Shown: positions 8,618-19,787, counted from the stretch's first letter. The stretch: DNA of 64,000 bases from Roseiarcus sp963836695 (GCA_963836695.1 CAWIKX010000039.1:215747-279746), one strand, 5' to 3'. Notes: generated by a model not told the origin, from the letters alone. Made by a program: numbers and translations.

Positions 8618-9157
8618 ATGAAGCTCGCCGTCTGTCGCGCTCTGGTCATGTTTGCGGCTCTCGTCTGCGGCGTGACCGTTGTCGCCGCGCGCAATTCGAG
8701 CGCTCAAGAAGCCATCGCGGGCACGGTTAGCGGCGGAATGATCCAGAAGGTCGGCTTCCGGGCGATGATCCAGAAGCAGGCGATCATGTACAATCTGGCC
8801 GGTTACGCCCGCAATAATCCGGACGGGACAGTGGGCTTAAGCCTGCAAGGCGACAAACACCGAATGGACAAGGTCCTCGAAGCCATACGCGCAGGAACGA
8901 AGCGATCGTCCGGAGACAACAAAGTCAATGCAAACAGCGCGGCGCTCGATCCCAATCTGAACACGTTCACTGTCTTCGGCTGGACGTCGACGAGCCGCAG
9001 TATCACCAACCCTTACGATCTTGTTTTTCGCCTGCGACCTACCGACGAGCAGATACCCAAGAAAGACGCCCAGGCGGTTTGGAATTCGATCGCCGAAAGC
9101 ACGCTCAAGGGCGACGATCTCACTAAATTCAAAAACCATCTTGGCGGCGAAGAGTAG
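8618..9157 (+). CDS. Exported acylphosphatase-like protein
   Basis: ATG 8618 follows a GGAGA box by five bases. The first 28 residues (MKLAVCRALVMFAALVCGVTVVAA) form a signal peptide. The mature part carries an acylphosphatase fold: GTVSGGMIQKVGFRAMIQ holds the phosphate-loop arginine (VGFR), and YARNNPDGTV holds the catalytic-type asparagine. The usual loop GRVQGVGFR is altered by an inserted segment. Normal acylphosphatases are about 90-residue cytosolic enzymes; here the domain is exported and has an additional C-terminal half of about 80 residues with no match known to me. It stops one base before the convergent lipoprotein gene. Confidence 0.65.
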   Translation: MKLAVCRALVMFAALVCGVTVVAARNSSAQEAIAGTVSGGMIQKVGFRAMIQKQAIMYNLAGYARNNPDGTVGLSLQGDKHRMDKVLEAIRAGTKRSSGDNKVNANSAALDPNLNTFTVFGWTSTSRSITNPYDLVFRLRPTDEQIPKKDAQAVWNSIAESTLKGDDLTKFKNHLGGEE

Positions 9158-10153
9158 CTACCCGCCGATGCGGGAGAAGATGTCGCGTAGGGGCGCGCCG
9201 CCCCACGCAGAAGTGACGAAGTCGTTGTGGTCCACCGAACCCGCATCGACAAAGGCGACGACGCCCGGCGTGAGCTCACTCGGCAGACCGCTCAAGGTCG
9301 GCACGCCCGCGGCCTCGAGCTCGCGGCGGACTGTGTCATTGCCAGACCGCGAGGAGGTCGAATAGGCGCTGATGAAGAAGGCGCTGCGTCCCGGGCCCTC
9401 CGCCCAGCTCACGAACTTGTCGCGCTCGCCATAAAGTGCGTCGAGCAGCACGACTCCGCGCACACGGCCCCCGTCGCCGCCGACGGCAAGCGAATAGGCG
9501 GCCGGCAGATAGCCGCCGCTATAGGCGACGATGATGACCGGCATGCGTCGAAAGGCGCCGCGCGCGTTGGGGTAGAGGTCGCCGAGCTTCGACTGGGCCT
9601 CGCTTAAGAAAGCCGCGAAGCCGCCCGCCGACCAAAACCGTCCGGCGCTCGAGTCTTGTGCATCCACCGCGAGCTGCGGCGCCACCAGGACGGCGTTGAG
9701 GCCCGAATCGGAGAGCTGCCGCACGATCTGCTGCCGGGCGATGACGTCGCGCGACAGGGTCGCGTTATTGCCGTGGAAGAAGACGATGATAACCCCGGGT
9801 CTCGCGGGGTTGAACGATTGCGGCGCAGCGAGCAGCACGCTGCGGTCGCTGTAGGTCTGGTCCTCCCAATGGATCCCGCCACGCGGGCTCGAATGGCCAA
9901 GCCGGCCGTTGTCGTCGACATCGAGGAAGGGCCGCGACTTGCCCGTCTCCTGATAATTCGGGATCACGCCATGATACGGGAACGCCGAATTCTCGAACGC
10001 GGCAAGCGAAACGGTCGCGCCGTCGATCGATTTGAGGTCGGCCCCTGAGGACTGGCTTTGCTGAACTCTCGGACCCGCGCAACCGGCCATGAGGAGAGCC
10101 GCGCCCAACGCCAGCTCAAGACGTCCCGTCCGGTCAAAAAGACGACCCCGCAT
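9158..10153 (-). CDS. Lipoprotein with alpha/beta-hydrolase fold
   Basis: The 331-residue protein has a lipobox LMAGC at about residues 21-25, so it is probably anchored in the outer or inner membrane after lipidation. The mature part has an alpha/beta-hydrolase layout: GVIIVFFHGNNATLSRDV carries the oxyanion strand, VIIVAYSGGYLPAAY carries the nucleophile elbow (A-Y-S-G-G), and SVDHNDFVT near the end could hold the catalytic histidine. The family resembles peptidoglycan- or ester-cleaving periplasmic hydrolases, but the substrate is unclear. It is convergent with the acylphosphatase-like gene and divergent from mepA. Confidence 0.75.
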   Translation of the reverse strand: MRGRLFDRTGRLELALGAALLMAGCAGPRVQQSQSSGADLKSIDGATVSLAAFENSAFPYHGVIPNYQETGKSRPFLDVDDNGRLGHSSPRGGIHWEDQTYSDRSVLLAAPQSFNPARPGVIIVFFHGNNATLSRDVIARQQIVRQLSDSGLNAVLVAPQLAVDAQDSSAGRFWSAGGFAAFLSEAQSKLGDLYPNARGAFRRMPVIIVAYSGGYLPAAYSLAVGGDGGRVRGVVLLDALYGERDKFVSWAEGPGRSAFFISAYSTSSRSGNDTVRRELEAAGVPTLSGLPSELTPGVVAFVDAGSVDHNDFVTSAWGGAPLRDIFSRIGG

Positions 10154-10327
10154 GCCCCGATCCTTAACAATCCGTTGGCGGCGCCAAAAGACCTTTTCAA
10201 AGCCCGCTTACGAAATCGTGAACAATGACCCCCGGTCGACGCCGCAGGGCCAAAGGCGCCACATTTCCCCGCTCTCGTTGCGCGGACTGAGTCGCCTGCT
10301 TCATCGTAAAATCAGAGATCAAACTCC

Positions 10328-11239
10328 ATGCTGTTCCGGCTGCTCGGCCTTCTCACCCTTTTCGCTCTCGCTTCGGACTTATCCGCCGCGCTCGCCCAGG
10401 ACAAGGGAACCCTGAACCCCAAACCGCTGCCCCCGCTTACCAACCCCGCCGATCCGAGGCTGCCCGCGAAGCAGGTGTTCGGGCGGGTGACGACGCCGAC
10501 CGAAGCCCAGGCGCGCTCGATCGGTTTCTACTCGCGCGGGTGTCTCGCCGGAGCGAGAGCGCTGCCGGTCGACGGCGCATCCTGGCAGGTCGTGCGCCTG
10601 TCGCGCAATCGCATGTGGGGGAATCCGGCGATGATCGCGTTTCTGGAACGCTTCTCCCGCAAGGCGAAGGCGGAAGGCGTCTGGAACGGGATCCTCGTCG
10701 GGGACATTTCCCAGCCGCGCGGCGGTCCGATGCTGACCGGACACGCCTCGCATCAGGTCGGCCTCGACGCCGACGTCTGGCTCACTCCGATGCCGGACCA
10801 TACCCTTTCCAGGGAAGACCGGGAGACCATATCGGCGGTCGATATGGTGACCGAGGACGGGCTCTCGGTCACGGCGCGTTGGACGCCGGCGCAGGCGGCG
10901 ATCATCAACGCGGCGGCGGAAGAGCCGGAGGTCGAGCGCATCTTCGTCAACGCCGCGATCAAGAAGGCCCTATGCGAGACCGCAAGGGGCCAGCCATGGA
11001 TGAATAAGGTGCGCGCCTATTGGGGGCACAACTACCATTTCCATATCCGCATCAAATGCCCAGTAGGGAATTCGGGCTGCGAGCCGCAGGAGCCGGTCCC
11101 GCCCGGCGACGGCTGCGACAAGTCGCTCAACTGGTGGTTTACCGACGAGGCGCTGCACCCACGCCCCGGGCCGCACAAGCCGCCCCTGCCCATGGCGGCG
11201 CTGCCGCCAGAATGCCGAAGCGTGGTTCTGGAGAGATAG
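10328..11239 (+). CDS. mepA: Penicillin-insensitive murein endopeptidase
   Basis: 303 residues with an N-terminal signal peptide ending near ALAQ. The LAS/M74 metallopeptidase motifs are present: GGPMLTGHASHQVGLDADVW (zinc ligands H and D) and WGHNYHFHIRIKCP. Several C-terminal cysteines (CPVGNSGC, GDGC) fit disulfides in the periplasm. MepA cuts D-alanyl-meso-diaminopimelate crosslinks in peptidoglycan. It is divergent from the lipoprotein hydrolase gene, and its stop lies 3 bases from the next, convergent gene. Confidence 0.9.
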   Translation: MLFRLLGLLTLFALASDLSAALAQDKGTLNPKPLPPLTNPADPRLPAKQVFGRVTTPTEAQARSIGFYSRGCLAGARALPVDGASWQVVRLSRNRMWGNPAMIAFLERFSRKAKAEGVWNGILVGDISQPRGGPMLTGHASHQVGLDADVWLTPMPDHTLSREDRETISAVDMVTEDGLSVTARWTPAQAAIINAAAEEPEVERIFVNAAIKKALCETARGQPWMNKVRAYWGHNYHFHIRIKCPVGNSGCEPQEPVPPGDGCDKSLNWWFTDEALHPRPGPHKPPLPMAALPPECRSVVLER

Positions 11240-11242
11240 CAG

Positions 11243-11770
11243 TCAGACGCCCCCTTGACCTCCGTCCGCCGATACACGCGCGCGCTGGCTAATCCAGGCG
11301 GAGAGCGCCAAAATCAACGTTGAAACGACGAAGGTCAAGTGAATGCCAACGAGCCAATAGAGCTCGCGGTCGGGCTCATGCTCGATGTTCATAAAACCCT
11401 CGAGCAGCTTGATCCCCGAGATGGCGACGATCGAGGCCATGAGTTTGAGTTTCAGTTCGCTGAAGTCGATCTCGGCGATCCAATGCGGCCGCGGGTCGTC
11501 TTTGCCCATGATGACCGGCGCGACAAAATTGGTGTAGCCGGAGAGAAACACGATCACCACCAACGAGGCCGTGAGCGTCAGATCGACGATCGCCAACTCG
11601 GATAAGAGGACCGCTTCGTCATTGAGAGCCGGCAGCTGCGTCAGCAGTTCATAGAGGTGCAGGCCGCTCTTCGCCAGAAGCGCGACCAGACTGATCGCAA
11701 GCGCCAGATAGAGCGGAGCGAGAAGAAACCGGCTCGCGAACAGAACCCGCTCGAACGCATTTCTGATCAT
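11243..11770 (-). CDS. UPF0114/TIGR00645-family membrane protein (YqhA-like)
   Basis: 175 residues with four predicted membrane segments (LAPLYLALAISLVALL; LTLTASLVVIVFLSGY; LKLMASIVAISGIKLLEGF; IHLTFVVSTLILALSAW). The internal signature FVAPVIMGKDDPRPHWIAEIDFSELKLKL is typical of the family. It is an inner-membrane protein of unknown function, widespread in proteobacteria. It ends convergently against mepA. Confidence 0.85.
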   Translation of the reverse strand: MIRNAFERVLFASRFLLAPLYLALAISLVALLAKSGLHLYELLTQLPALNDEAVLLSELAIVDLTLTASLVVIVFLSGYTNFVAPVIMGKDDPRPHWIAEIDFSELKLKLMASIVAISGIKLLEGFMNIEHEPDRELYWLVGIHLTFVVSTLILALSAWISQRARVSADGGQGGV

Positions 11771-11897
11771 GGATCCCTCGGTCCGTTTCGAGCGAAGCCG
11801 CTCGCCGCCTCGGCGCGCCTATTGTGTTTGAATGCCGGAAGTCGCGCAAGGCGCGCGCCGTAGACCCGGTGAACCGGTGCGCGTTGCAGACCGCCGC

Positions 11898-12776
11898 TCA
11901 GCTGCCGCGCAGCACGCGTCCAGCGACAGCGTCGAGCTTCTTCATAAGTTCGGGGTCGCGGTGAGCGGGATTCGTCATGAGCGCATATTCAAGCGCACGG
12001 TCCGACCCGATTGGGCAGGCTTCGTGCTCCGACGGAAATTCGCGCAATGTGCGGGCGACAACCGCGCTCGCCTTATTGGCGTTGTCGCCCATGACCTTGA
12101 TGACCGAGGCGACGTCGACCGCGCCATGCTCCTCGTGCCAGCAGTCATAGTCGGTGACCATGGCGATCGTCGCGTAGGAAATCTCAGCCTCGCGCGCCAA
12201 TTTCGCCTCGGTCGCGCCGGTCATGCCGATGACGTCGGCGCCGCCTGCCTGAAAGCGGAGCGACTCCGCGAGCGAAGAGAACTGCGGGCCTTCCATGCAA
12301 ACGTAGGTCCCGCCGTCGCGGCAAGGGATTGCCTCGGCCTCCGCCGCAGCAACAAGACAACGGCGCAGGAGCGGCGCGATCGGGTGCGCCATCGAGACAT
12401 GCGCCACACATCCGCTCCCGAAGAAGCTGGTCTCGCGCCGATAGGTCCGGTCCTCGAACTGGTCGATCATGACGAACATGCCGGGATAGAGTTCGGCGCG
12501 GAACGATCCGCAGGCCGACAGCGCAATGATATCGGTGACGCCGACCCGCTTCAGCGCGTCGATATTGGCGCGATAATTGATTGTCGAGGGAGAGAAGCGA
12601 TGGCCCCGGCCGTGACGCGCCAGGAACACCGCCTGCGTTTCGCCCGCCCGGCCAAACCGCAGCGAGTCAGACGGTTCGCCCCAGGGGCTGGCGACTTTCT
12701 CCTCGCGCAGGTCTTGAAGGCCGGGAAGATCATAGACCCCCGAGCCTCCGATGACCCCGACAATTGCTTTGGCCAC
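11898..12776 (-). CDS. mtnP: S-methyl-5'-thioadenosine phosphorylase
   Basis: 292 residues of the purine nucleoside phosphorylase / MTAP family. GVIGGSGVYDLPGL supplies the N-terminal phosphate loop, FLARHGRGHRFSPSTINYRANI the conserved phosphate-binding region, and CMEGPQFSSLAESLRF plus IGMTGATEAKLAREAEI the substrate pocket. The enzyme phosphorolyses methylthioadenosine to adenine and methylthioribose-1-phosphate in methionine salvage. No other salvage genes are nearby. It is upstream of, but separated by about 120 bases from, the YqhA-like gene on the same strand. Confidence 0.92.
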   Translation of the reverse strand: MAKAIVGVIGGSGVYDLPGLQDLREEKVASPWGEPSDSLRFGRAGETQAVFLARHGRGHRFSPSTINYRANIDALKRVGVTDIIALSACGSFRAELYPGMFVMIDQFEDRTYRRETSFFGSGCVAHVSMAHPIAPLLRRCLVAAAEAEAIPCRDGGTYVCMEGPQFSSLAESLRFQAGGADVIGMTGATEAKLAREAEISYATIAMVTDYDCWHEEHGAVDVASVIKVMGDNANKASAVVARTLREFPSEHEACPIGSDRALEYALMTNPAHRDPELMKKLDAVAGRVLRGS

Positions 12777-12932
12777 TCGCTCCCCCCATCAGAAGCGGCA
12801 TGGGCTCCCGCCGGTCGCGCTCTTTAGAGCCACCCGCATCCGCCTCAACCTCGGCGCCCCGAAGCGCCCTCGACGGATGAGGCCGCTGGATAGAGCGCAA
12901 GAGCCTAAAGAGCGGCCTCGGAGCTACCCCCG

Positions 12933-13760
12933 TTAGTGCGCGGACGCCCAGATCCGCTTCTTGACGAAGTAGAGCAACACCGCGAACACGATGAGAAAGA
13001 TTATGACCCGGAGCCCAACTCTCTTGCGTTCCGGAAGATTTGGCTCCGCAGCCCAGCTCAGGAAAGCGGCGACGTCCTTGGAGTAGTTGTCCACCGTCGG
13101 GGGCGTGCCGTCCTTATAATCAACCTGGCCATCGGTGATCGGCTGAGGCATCGCGATCTTGTGGCCGGGATAATACAAATTCCACTGCGGATCGTCTTTC
13201 TTCGTATAGCCGGTCAGGATCGCGTGGATGTAATCGGCGCCCATCTCCTGATATTCGAAACCCGGCAGAGCGTCGACGACGAACCACGGAAAGCCGCGCT
13301 CGTATTTGAGCGATTTGGCGAGCAGCGCCATGTTCGGGGGCGCCTTGCCTAGCGTCGCCGCGGCGGCCTGATCGTTCGGATAAGCTTCGGGGCGAGGAAT
13401 GTCGTCGGCTGGCGTTGCGGGACGCTTGAAGATCTCGCCCTTCTCATTGGGCTCAGCGTTCGTGACTTGATACGTGGCGGCAAGCGTCCGGATCTGCTCC
13501 TCGCTGAAGCCAGGCCCGTCTGGATCGGTGAGCATGCGGAAGGGAATGCTGAGCGCGTGACAGGTGCTGCAGACCTCCTTGTACACCTGGAAGCCGCGCT
13601 GAAGCTGAGCCTTGTCGTAGATGCCGAACATGCCCGAGAAGCTCCAGCTCTCACGCGGGGGGTTCGGCTGGTCGGCGTCGCTTTGCGCGAGCGCCAGTCC
13701 GCTCGAGAAGGCGAGCGTCATGCCGGCAACGGCAAGGGCGGAGAACTTGACACGGATCAT
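12933..13760 (-). CDS. petC: Cytochrome c1 of the cytochrome bc1 complex
   Basis: I take ATG 13760 (MIRVKFSALAVAGMTLAFSSG), which follows an AAGGA box, rather than the ATG 18 bases upstream. A signal peptide precedes SDADQPNPP. The haem c motif CSTCH lies around residue 65, a candidate distal methionine region reads EYQEMGADYIHAILTGY, and a single C-terminal membrane anchor (VIIFLIVFAVLLYFVKKRIW) holds it in the inner membrane facing the periplasm. It follows the cytochrome b gene by 28 bases and is surely co-transcribed with it. The subunit passes electrons from the Rieske centre to cytochrome c. Confidence 0.95.
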   Translation of the reverse strand: MIRVKFSALAVAGMTLAFSSGLALAQSDADQPNPPRESWSFSGMFGIYDKAQLQRGFQVYKEVCSTCHALSIPFRMLTDPDGPGFSEEQIRTLAATYQVTNAEPNEKGEIFKRPATPADDIPRPEAYPNDQAAAATLGKAPPNMALLAKSLKYERGFPWFVVDALPGFEYQEMGADYIHAILTGYTKKDDPQWNLYYPGHKIAMPQPITDGQVDYKDGTPPTVDNYSKDVAAFLSWAAEPNLPERKRVGLRVIIFLIVFAVLLYFVKKRIWASAH

Positions 13761-13788
13761 CGTTAAAATTCCTTGCAAGCAGTCCGCA

Positions 13789-15039
13789 TCATTCAGCCGC
13801 AGCCACGGCGGTCTTCGTCCTCGTCAACACCGCGTCGGCGATCGACGTGGGGATCGGCTTCGTCTTCTCCGTAAAGCTCAGAACGGGCATGATGATGAGA
13901 AAGAACGCGAAATAGCCGAATGTTAGGATGCGCGCGATCAACGCAAGCCCCTCGGTCGGCTCCTGCGAGCCGAGGTAGCCAAGGCCAATGCCGATCGCGA
14001 CGAACACCCAGAAGAAAAATCGGTAGGTGGGACGGTATTTCGCCGACTTGACTGGCGAGCGGTCGAGCCACGGAATGAACGCAAGCACGACAATCGCCGC
14101 CAACAGAACGACCACGCCCCAGAACTTGCTCGGGATCGCGCGCAGCATGGCGTAGAACGGGAGCAGGTACCACTCCGGCACGACATGCGCGGGCGTCGCC
14201 AGCGGATTGGCGGGGATCGAATTGTCTGCGTCGAGCAGATAGTTGGGGATGTAAAACACGAGCCAGGCGTACAGGATAAGGAAAACCGAGAGGCCGACGC
14301 CATCCTTGATCGTGGCGTAGGGCGTGAACGCGATAGTGTCGCGCTTCAAGTCTTTCACCTCGATGCCGTCAGGATTGTTTTGTCCCGCCACGTGCAGCGC
14401 CCAGATGTGGAGACCCACGAACGCGGCGATGATGAACGGGACCAGATAGTGAAGCGCAAAGAATCGGGTCAGCGTCGGGCCGCCGACGGCAAATCCGCCC
14501 CAGAGCCAGTGGGCGATCGAGTTGCCGACGAAGGGGATTGCCGAGGTGAGATTGGTGATGACGGTGGCCCCAGCAAAGCTCATGCCGCCCCAGGGCAAAA
14601 CATAACCGAAGAAAGCCGTCGCCATCATCAGCACGTAGATGATGACGCCGATGATCCAAAGAAGTTCGCGCGGCGGCTTGAAGGACCCGTAATAGAGGCC
14701 TCGAGCCATGTGAATGTAGCAGGCGAAGAAGAACAGCGATGCGCCATTGCTATGCAGGTAGCGGATCAGCCAACCATAGTTGACATTGCGCATGATGTTC
14801 TCGACCGAAGCGAACGCCTGGGTCGACGAAGGGATGAAATGCATGGCGAGAACGACGCCAGTGATGATCTGCGCCACCAGCATGAAGGACAGGATCGCGC
14901 CGAACGTCCACATGTAGTTGAGATTGCGCGGCACCGGATAGGCGATGAACGAAGAATGAACCAGGCCAAAGATCGGAAGACGCGACTCAAACCAGCGCCC
15001 AATTGCGCTTTTGGGAACGTAGGTCGAAGGACCGCTCAT
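13789..15039 (-). CDS. petB: Cytochrome b of the cytochrome bc1 complex
   Basis: ATG 15039 (MSGPSTYVPKSAIGRWFESRLP) gives 416 residues with eight membrane helices. The four haem-ligand histidines are in the two central helices (segments such as RYLHSNGASLFFFACYIHMARGLYYG), and the quinol-oxidation motif PEWY is present in HVVPEWYLLPFYAMLRAIP. It is transcribed ahead of cytochrome c1. The Rieske gene, which normally precedes cytochrome b in this group, is not in the 378 bases between this gene and trmL and must lie elsewhere. Confidence 0.95.
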   Translation of the reverse strand: MSGPSTYVPKSAIGRWFESRLPIFGLVHSSFIAYPVPRNLNYMWTFGAILSFMLVAQIITGVVLAMHFIPSSTQAFASVENIMRNVNYGWLIRYLHSNGASLFFFACYIHMARGLYYGSFKPPRELLWIIGVIIYVLMMATAFFGYVLPWGGMSFAGATVITNLTSAIPFVGNSIAHWLWGGFAVGGPTLTRFFALHYLVPFIIAAFVGLHIWALHVAGQNNPDGIEVKDLKRDTIAFTPYATIKDGVGLSVFLILYAWLVFYIPNYLLDADNSIPANPLATPAHVVPEWYLLPFYAMLRAIPSKFWGVVVLLAAIVVLAFIPWLDRSPVKSAKYRPTYRFFFWVFVAIGIGLGYLGSQEPTEGLALIARILTFGYFAFFLIIMPVLSFTEKTKPIPTSIADAVLTRTKTAVAAAE

Positions 15040-15417
15040 GTCGTGGATCTCTGATGGACGTGGGGGCGAGGATTGGAGGGGTGAGGATTGGAGAGGAAGA
15101 AGTCGCGGTCGGTCAACCTTTACCCTGGCGTGGGCAAGCAAAACACTTTGCGGGCCACCGCCAATGCCGGCGTCTTAAACCCGAACGCAAGGGTTGGACG
15201 GGACGGACATCGACGACACGGCGCATTGATGGTCAATTCAACCCCCAACGTGCGTTCCCCGGCTGCGGCGGGGTAACGACCTTGAATTGGTTCGACGCGG
15301 CTTTTCGCATCGATCGAATTGGATGTCCATAGCCGAAGCTTCACGCTTCTCTCTCAAGCTCATAAGCGCTCACCGAATGGTCCTTTTCGACGCCAACCTT
15401 TTGCTTTCGCGCGCAAT
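15040..15417. other. Gene-free region between cytochrome b and trmL (no Rieske gene)
   Basis: This divergent interval of 378 bases holds no convincing coding frame. I looked for the Rieske motifs CTHLGC and CPCHGS on both strands and found no remnant. Two direct copies of GAGGATTGGAG occur at about 15067-15092. The promoters of both neighbours must lie here. Confidence 0.5.
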
Positions 15418-15915
15418 ATGACGAAGCCGGCGGCTCCCCTCCTGCTCGCCTTGTTCGAGCCCGACATCGCCCAAAACACCGGCGCCATGATGCGCACCTG
15501 CGCCTGCCTCGGCGTCGACGCGACGATCATCGAACCGGCCGGGTTTCGGATCAACGACAGCCGCTTCCGCCGCGCCGCGATGGACTATATCAACGCGCTC
15601 TCCCTCGAGACCCACGTCTCCTGGGCGAGCTTCTCCGCCTGGCGCGCCACTAGTCAGCGCCGGCTGGTGCTGTTAACGACAAAGGGCGAGACGTGTTTGT
15701 GGGATTTCTCTTTTCATGAAAAGGATATTATTCTTGTGGGCCGAGAGTCGTCCGGCGTTCCCGACGCGGTGCAGGTTTCTGCGGATGTTCGAGTGTATAT
15801 TCCTATTCGACCTCGCCTGCGTTCTTTGAACGTAGGGATCGCCGCGACCATTGCGCTGACCGAAGGGCTAAGACAGCTCGGATGCCTGCCCTCCTCAAAG
15901 AAAGGTCAAGGGTGA
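15418..15915 (+). CDS. trmL: tRNA (cytidine/uridine-34 2'-O)-methyltransferase
   Basis: ATG 15418 (MTKPAAPLLLALFEPDIAQNTGAMMRTCACLG) gives 165 residues, the normal size of this SPOUT-class enzyme. The trefoil-knot SAM site is seen in DIILVGRESSGVPDAV and IPIRPRLRSLNVGIAATIALTEGL. TrmL methylates the wobble ribose of tRNA-Leu. In many alphaproteobacteria it stands next to the bc1 operon, as here. Its stop overlaps the GTG start of the response regulator. Confidence 0.9.
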   Translation: MTKPAAPLLLALFEPDIAQNTGAMMRTCACLGVDATIIEPAGFRINDSRFRRAAMDYINALSLETHVSWASFSAWRATSQRRLVLLTTKGETCLWDFSFHEKDIILVGRESSGVPDAVQVSADVRVYIPIRPRLRSLNVGIAATIALTEGLRQLGCLPSSKKGQG

Positions 15916-16676
15916 CCAGCGCCCAAAGCGGAAAGCACGGACGCGGCAACGAGAAGCGGACCAATGATCCTCGCGCCTCAGAGCGGTCCGAGATCGGCGG
16001 GGAAGCGACGGACGAAGTAAGCCCCGTCCGCGTGCTCATCGCCGATGACCATCCGCTTATGGTCGGCGGGTTGCGTGAGGCCGTGCTTGCGGCGGCTCCC
16101 GATGCTGAAATCGCAGTCGCGCACGATTTCGAGAGCATGGTCGCTGCCCTGGACGCTACGCCAGACACCGACCTCGTGCTGCTCGATCTGACCATGCCGG
16201 GCGTGCGCGGATTTTCCGGACTACTGTTTTTGCGCTCGGAGCGCCCATCCACCCCCGTTATCGTTGTTTCGGGCAACGAAGAGCGCGCGGTGATCCGTCA
16301 TTGCCTGGAATTCGGCGCCGCGGGCTTTATTCCAAAAACCAATTCCCTCGACACGATGCGAGGAGCAATCGCCCAGGTCCTGGACGGCGGCCGATGGACC
16401 CCTCCGGACTTGGATTTGAATGCGGCTCCCAATGGCGAATCGAGCGCAATGGCGCGCCGGCTCGCGTCGCTCACTCCGCAGCAGATCCGGGTACTGATGA
16501 TGCTGTCCCAAGGCCTGCTCAACAAACAGATCGCCTACGAGCTCGGCGTCTCCGAGGCGACCATCAAAGCGCATGTGTCCGCGATCTTTCAGAAGCTCGG
16601 CGTCGAGAGCCGGACTCAGGCCGTCATTCTCGCAACCAAGATCGAAGCGGCGCAGGAATTGCTGATTGCGCCGTGA
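15912..16676 (+). CDS. LuxR-type (NarL/FixJ) response regulator
   Basis: I chose GTG 15912, which overlaps the trmL stop as GTGA and gives 254 residues. An upstream start at 15882 is possible. After a hydrophilic N-terminal extension of about 40 residues comes a receiver domain (VRVLIADDHPLMVGG; phospho-acceptor Asp in DLVLLDLTMPG; VIVVSGNEE; FIPKTNS with the conserved Lys). A C-terminal LuxR helix-turn-helix follows (LTPQQIRVLMMLSQGLLNKQIAYELGVSEATIKAHVSAIFQKLGV). No sensor kinase is adjacent, so its signal is unknown. Confidence 0.85.
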   Translation: MTSAQSGKHGRGNEKRTNDPRASERSEIGGEATDEVSPVRVLIADDHPLMVGGLREAVLAAAPDAEIAVAHDFESMVAALDATPDTDLVLLDLTMPGVRGFSGLLFLRSERPSTPVIVVSGNEERAVIRHCLEFGAAGFIPKTNSLDTMRGAIAQVLDGGRWTPPDLDLNAAPNGESSAMARRLASLTPQQIRVLMMLSQGLLNKQIAYELGVSEATIKAHVSAIFQKLGVESRTQAVILATKIEAAQELLIAP

Positions 16677-16758
16677 GCAGGACGCAAGGCATCGAACCAG
16701 ATCGTCATCGCGAGCTATAGGTCGTCGAAAGACGCCCTACGGCTCCTAGCGGCCCGCT

Positions 16759-18705
<1,947 letters not shown>

Positions 18706-18886
18706 GGGCTCCTCCCAAGCAATGTGTCGCGCGGAGTTTAAGCTCTCGCGCGAAGAGCTAAGAGGCAACTATGCCCTAACGAGGGAAAAAGCGACAAGCC
18801 GGCCCGCGTGGTCCTTTGGTCTAAGGCCTGAAGCGCGCTTTGCAGGAAGTCGATCGAGACCCAATACAGGTGCTTGGCTGGTCGGC

Positions 18887-19123
18887 TTAGACCCGGTCGG
18901 CGTACGGGGGAACGTCCACGAGTGCCCCAATTAGCCGCAACAGAGCTTGCTGCTCAGGGCCCGCCGCCTCCCTCAAGAAGGCTCCGAGTTCGATGTGCGA
19001 CAAACGGCCTCCCGAAGGCGCGTTGGGTTGATGGATAATGAATGCGTGCCCGTCCGCCGGCTCCCGACCAAGGAACCAAGTGTCACCGTTTGGGCTGCGG
19101 TACAGCTCTCGCCGATCGTTCAT
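18887..19123 (-). CDS. Small conserved hypothetical protein (78 aa)
   Basis: The frame from ATG 19123 (MNDRRELYRSPNGDTWFLGR) through GRLSHIELGAFLREA to VPPYADRV has strong codon bias and looks like a compact cytosolic protein that I associate with Hyphomicrobiales, though I cannot name a function. An upstream start at 19189 is possible but adds poorly conserved-looking residues. No operon partners are evident. Confidence 0.6.
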   Translation of the reverse strand: MNDRRELYRSPNGDTWFLGREPADGHAFIIHQPNAPSGGRLSHIELGAFLREAAGPEQQALLRLIGALVDVPPYADRV

Positions 19124-19373
19124 ATTCCGGGCTCCATCCTCGCCGCTTCGCATACCACATGACGGCTTCTTCGGCACCGCGCTGGGCACTGTGCCCGGTT
19201 TCGATCCGAGTTCGATTGTCGCGAGCGACGCAGCTTCAGTAGCGCGGGCGCTCGATCACTCAACACAAGAAAGCTGGCCCGGAAGCCTCCCTCCCGCTTG
19301 TCACCGGTCGTAGCGCCTGCCCCTGCCCCGCGGCGGCGAAGTCCAGGAGGATGGTTTGGCCTTAAGGTGTGCG

Positions 19374-19787
19374 CTAAAGGCCGCCAAGCTTGCAAATGAA
19401 CGCCCATTCGGCGTCGGTCACGGGCTGAACGGAGAGCCGAGACTGGGTGACGAGCGCCATCTTGGCGAGACGCTTGTCCGCCTTCGCCTCTTCCAACGTG
19501 ACCGGCCGCGGTAACGGGCGAACCGCGCGAATGTCCACCATCCCGAACTTGCCGGTCGCGTCCGTCGGGTCGGGCCGATAGGCTTTGCAGACCTCGACGA
19601 TCCCGACGATCTCTTTTCCCTCATTGGAATGGTAGAAGAAGGCCTGCTCGCCGACCTTCATCGCCTGCATGTTGAGTTTGGCGGTATGATTGCGCACGCC
19701 GCTCCAGTCTGTGCCGGCCGCTCCGAGCCCCGCGACTTTCTCGTACGACCAGGCCGAGGGCTCGCTTTTGAACAGCCAATGCGCCAT
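19374..19787 (-). CDS. EVE-domain protein
   Basis: ATG 19787 (MAHWLFKSEPSAWSYEKV) gives 137 residues forming one PUA-like EVE domain. WSGVRNHTAKLNMQAMKVGEQAFFYHSN and VTQSRLSVQPVTDAEW are hallmark segments lining an aromatic cage. EVE domains are thought to bind modified bases in DNA or RNA. The gene is upstream of no clear partner; gpsA is on the same strand about 80 bases upstream, so co-transcription is possible. Confidence 0.88.
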   Translation of the reverse strand: MAHWLFKSEPSAWSYEKVAGLGAAGTDWSGVRNHTAKLNMQAMKVGEQAFFYHSNEGKEIVGIVEVCKAYRPDPTDATGKFGMVDIRAVRPLPRPVTLEEAKADKRLAKMALVTQSRLSVQPVTDAEWAFICKLGGL

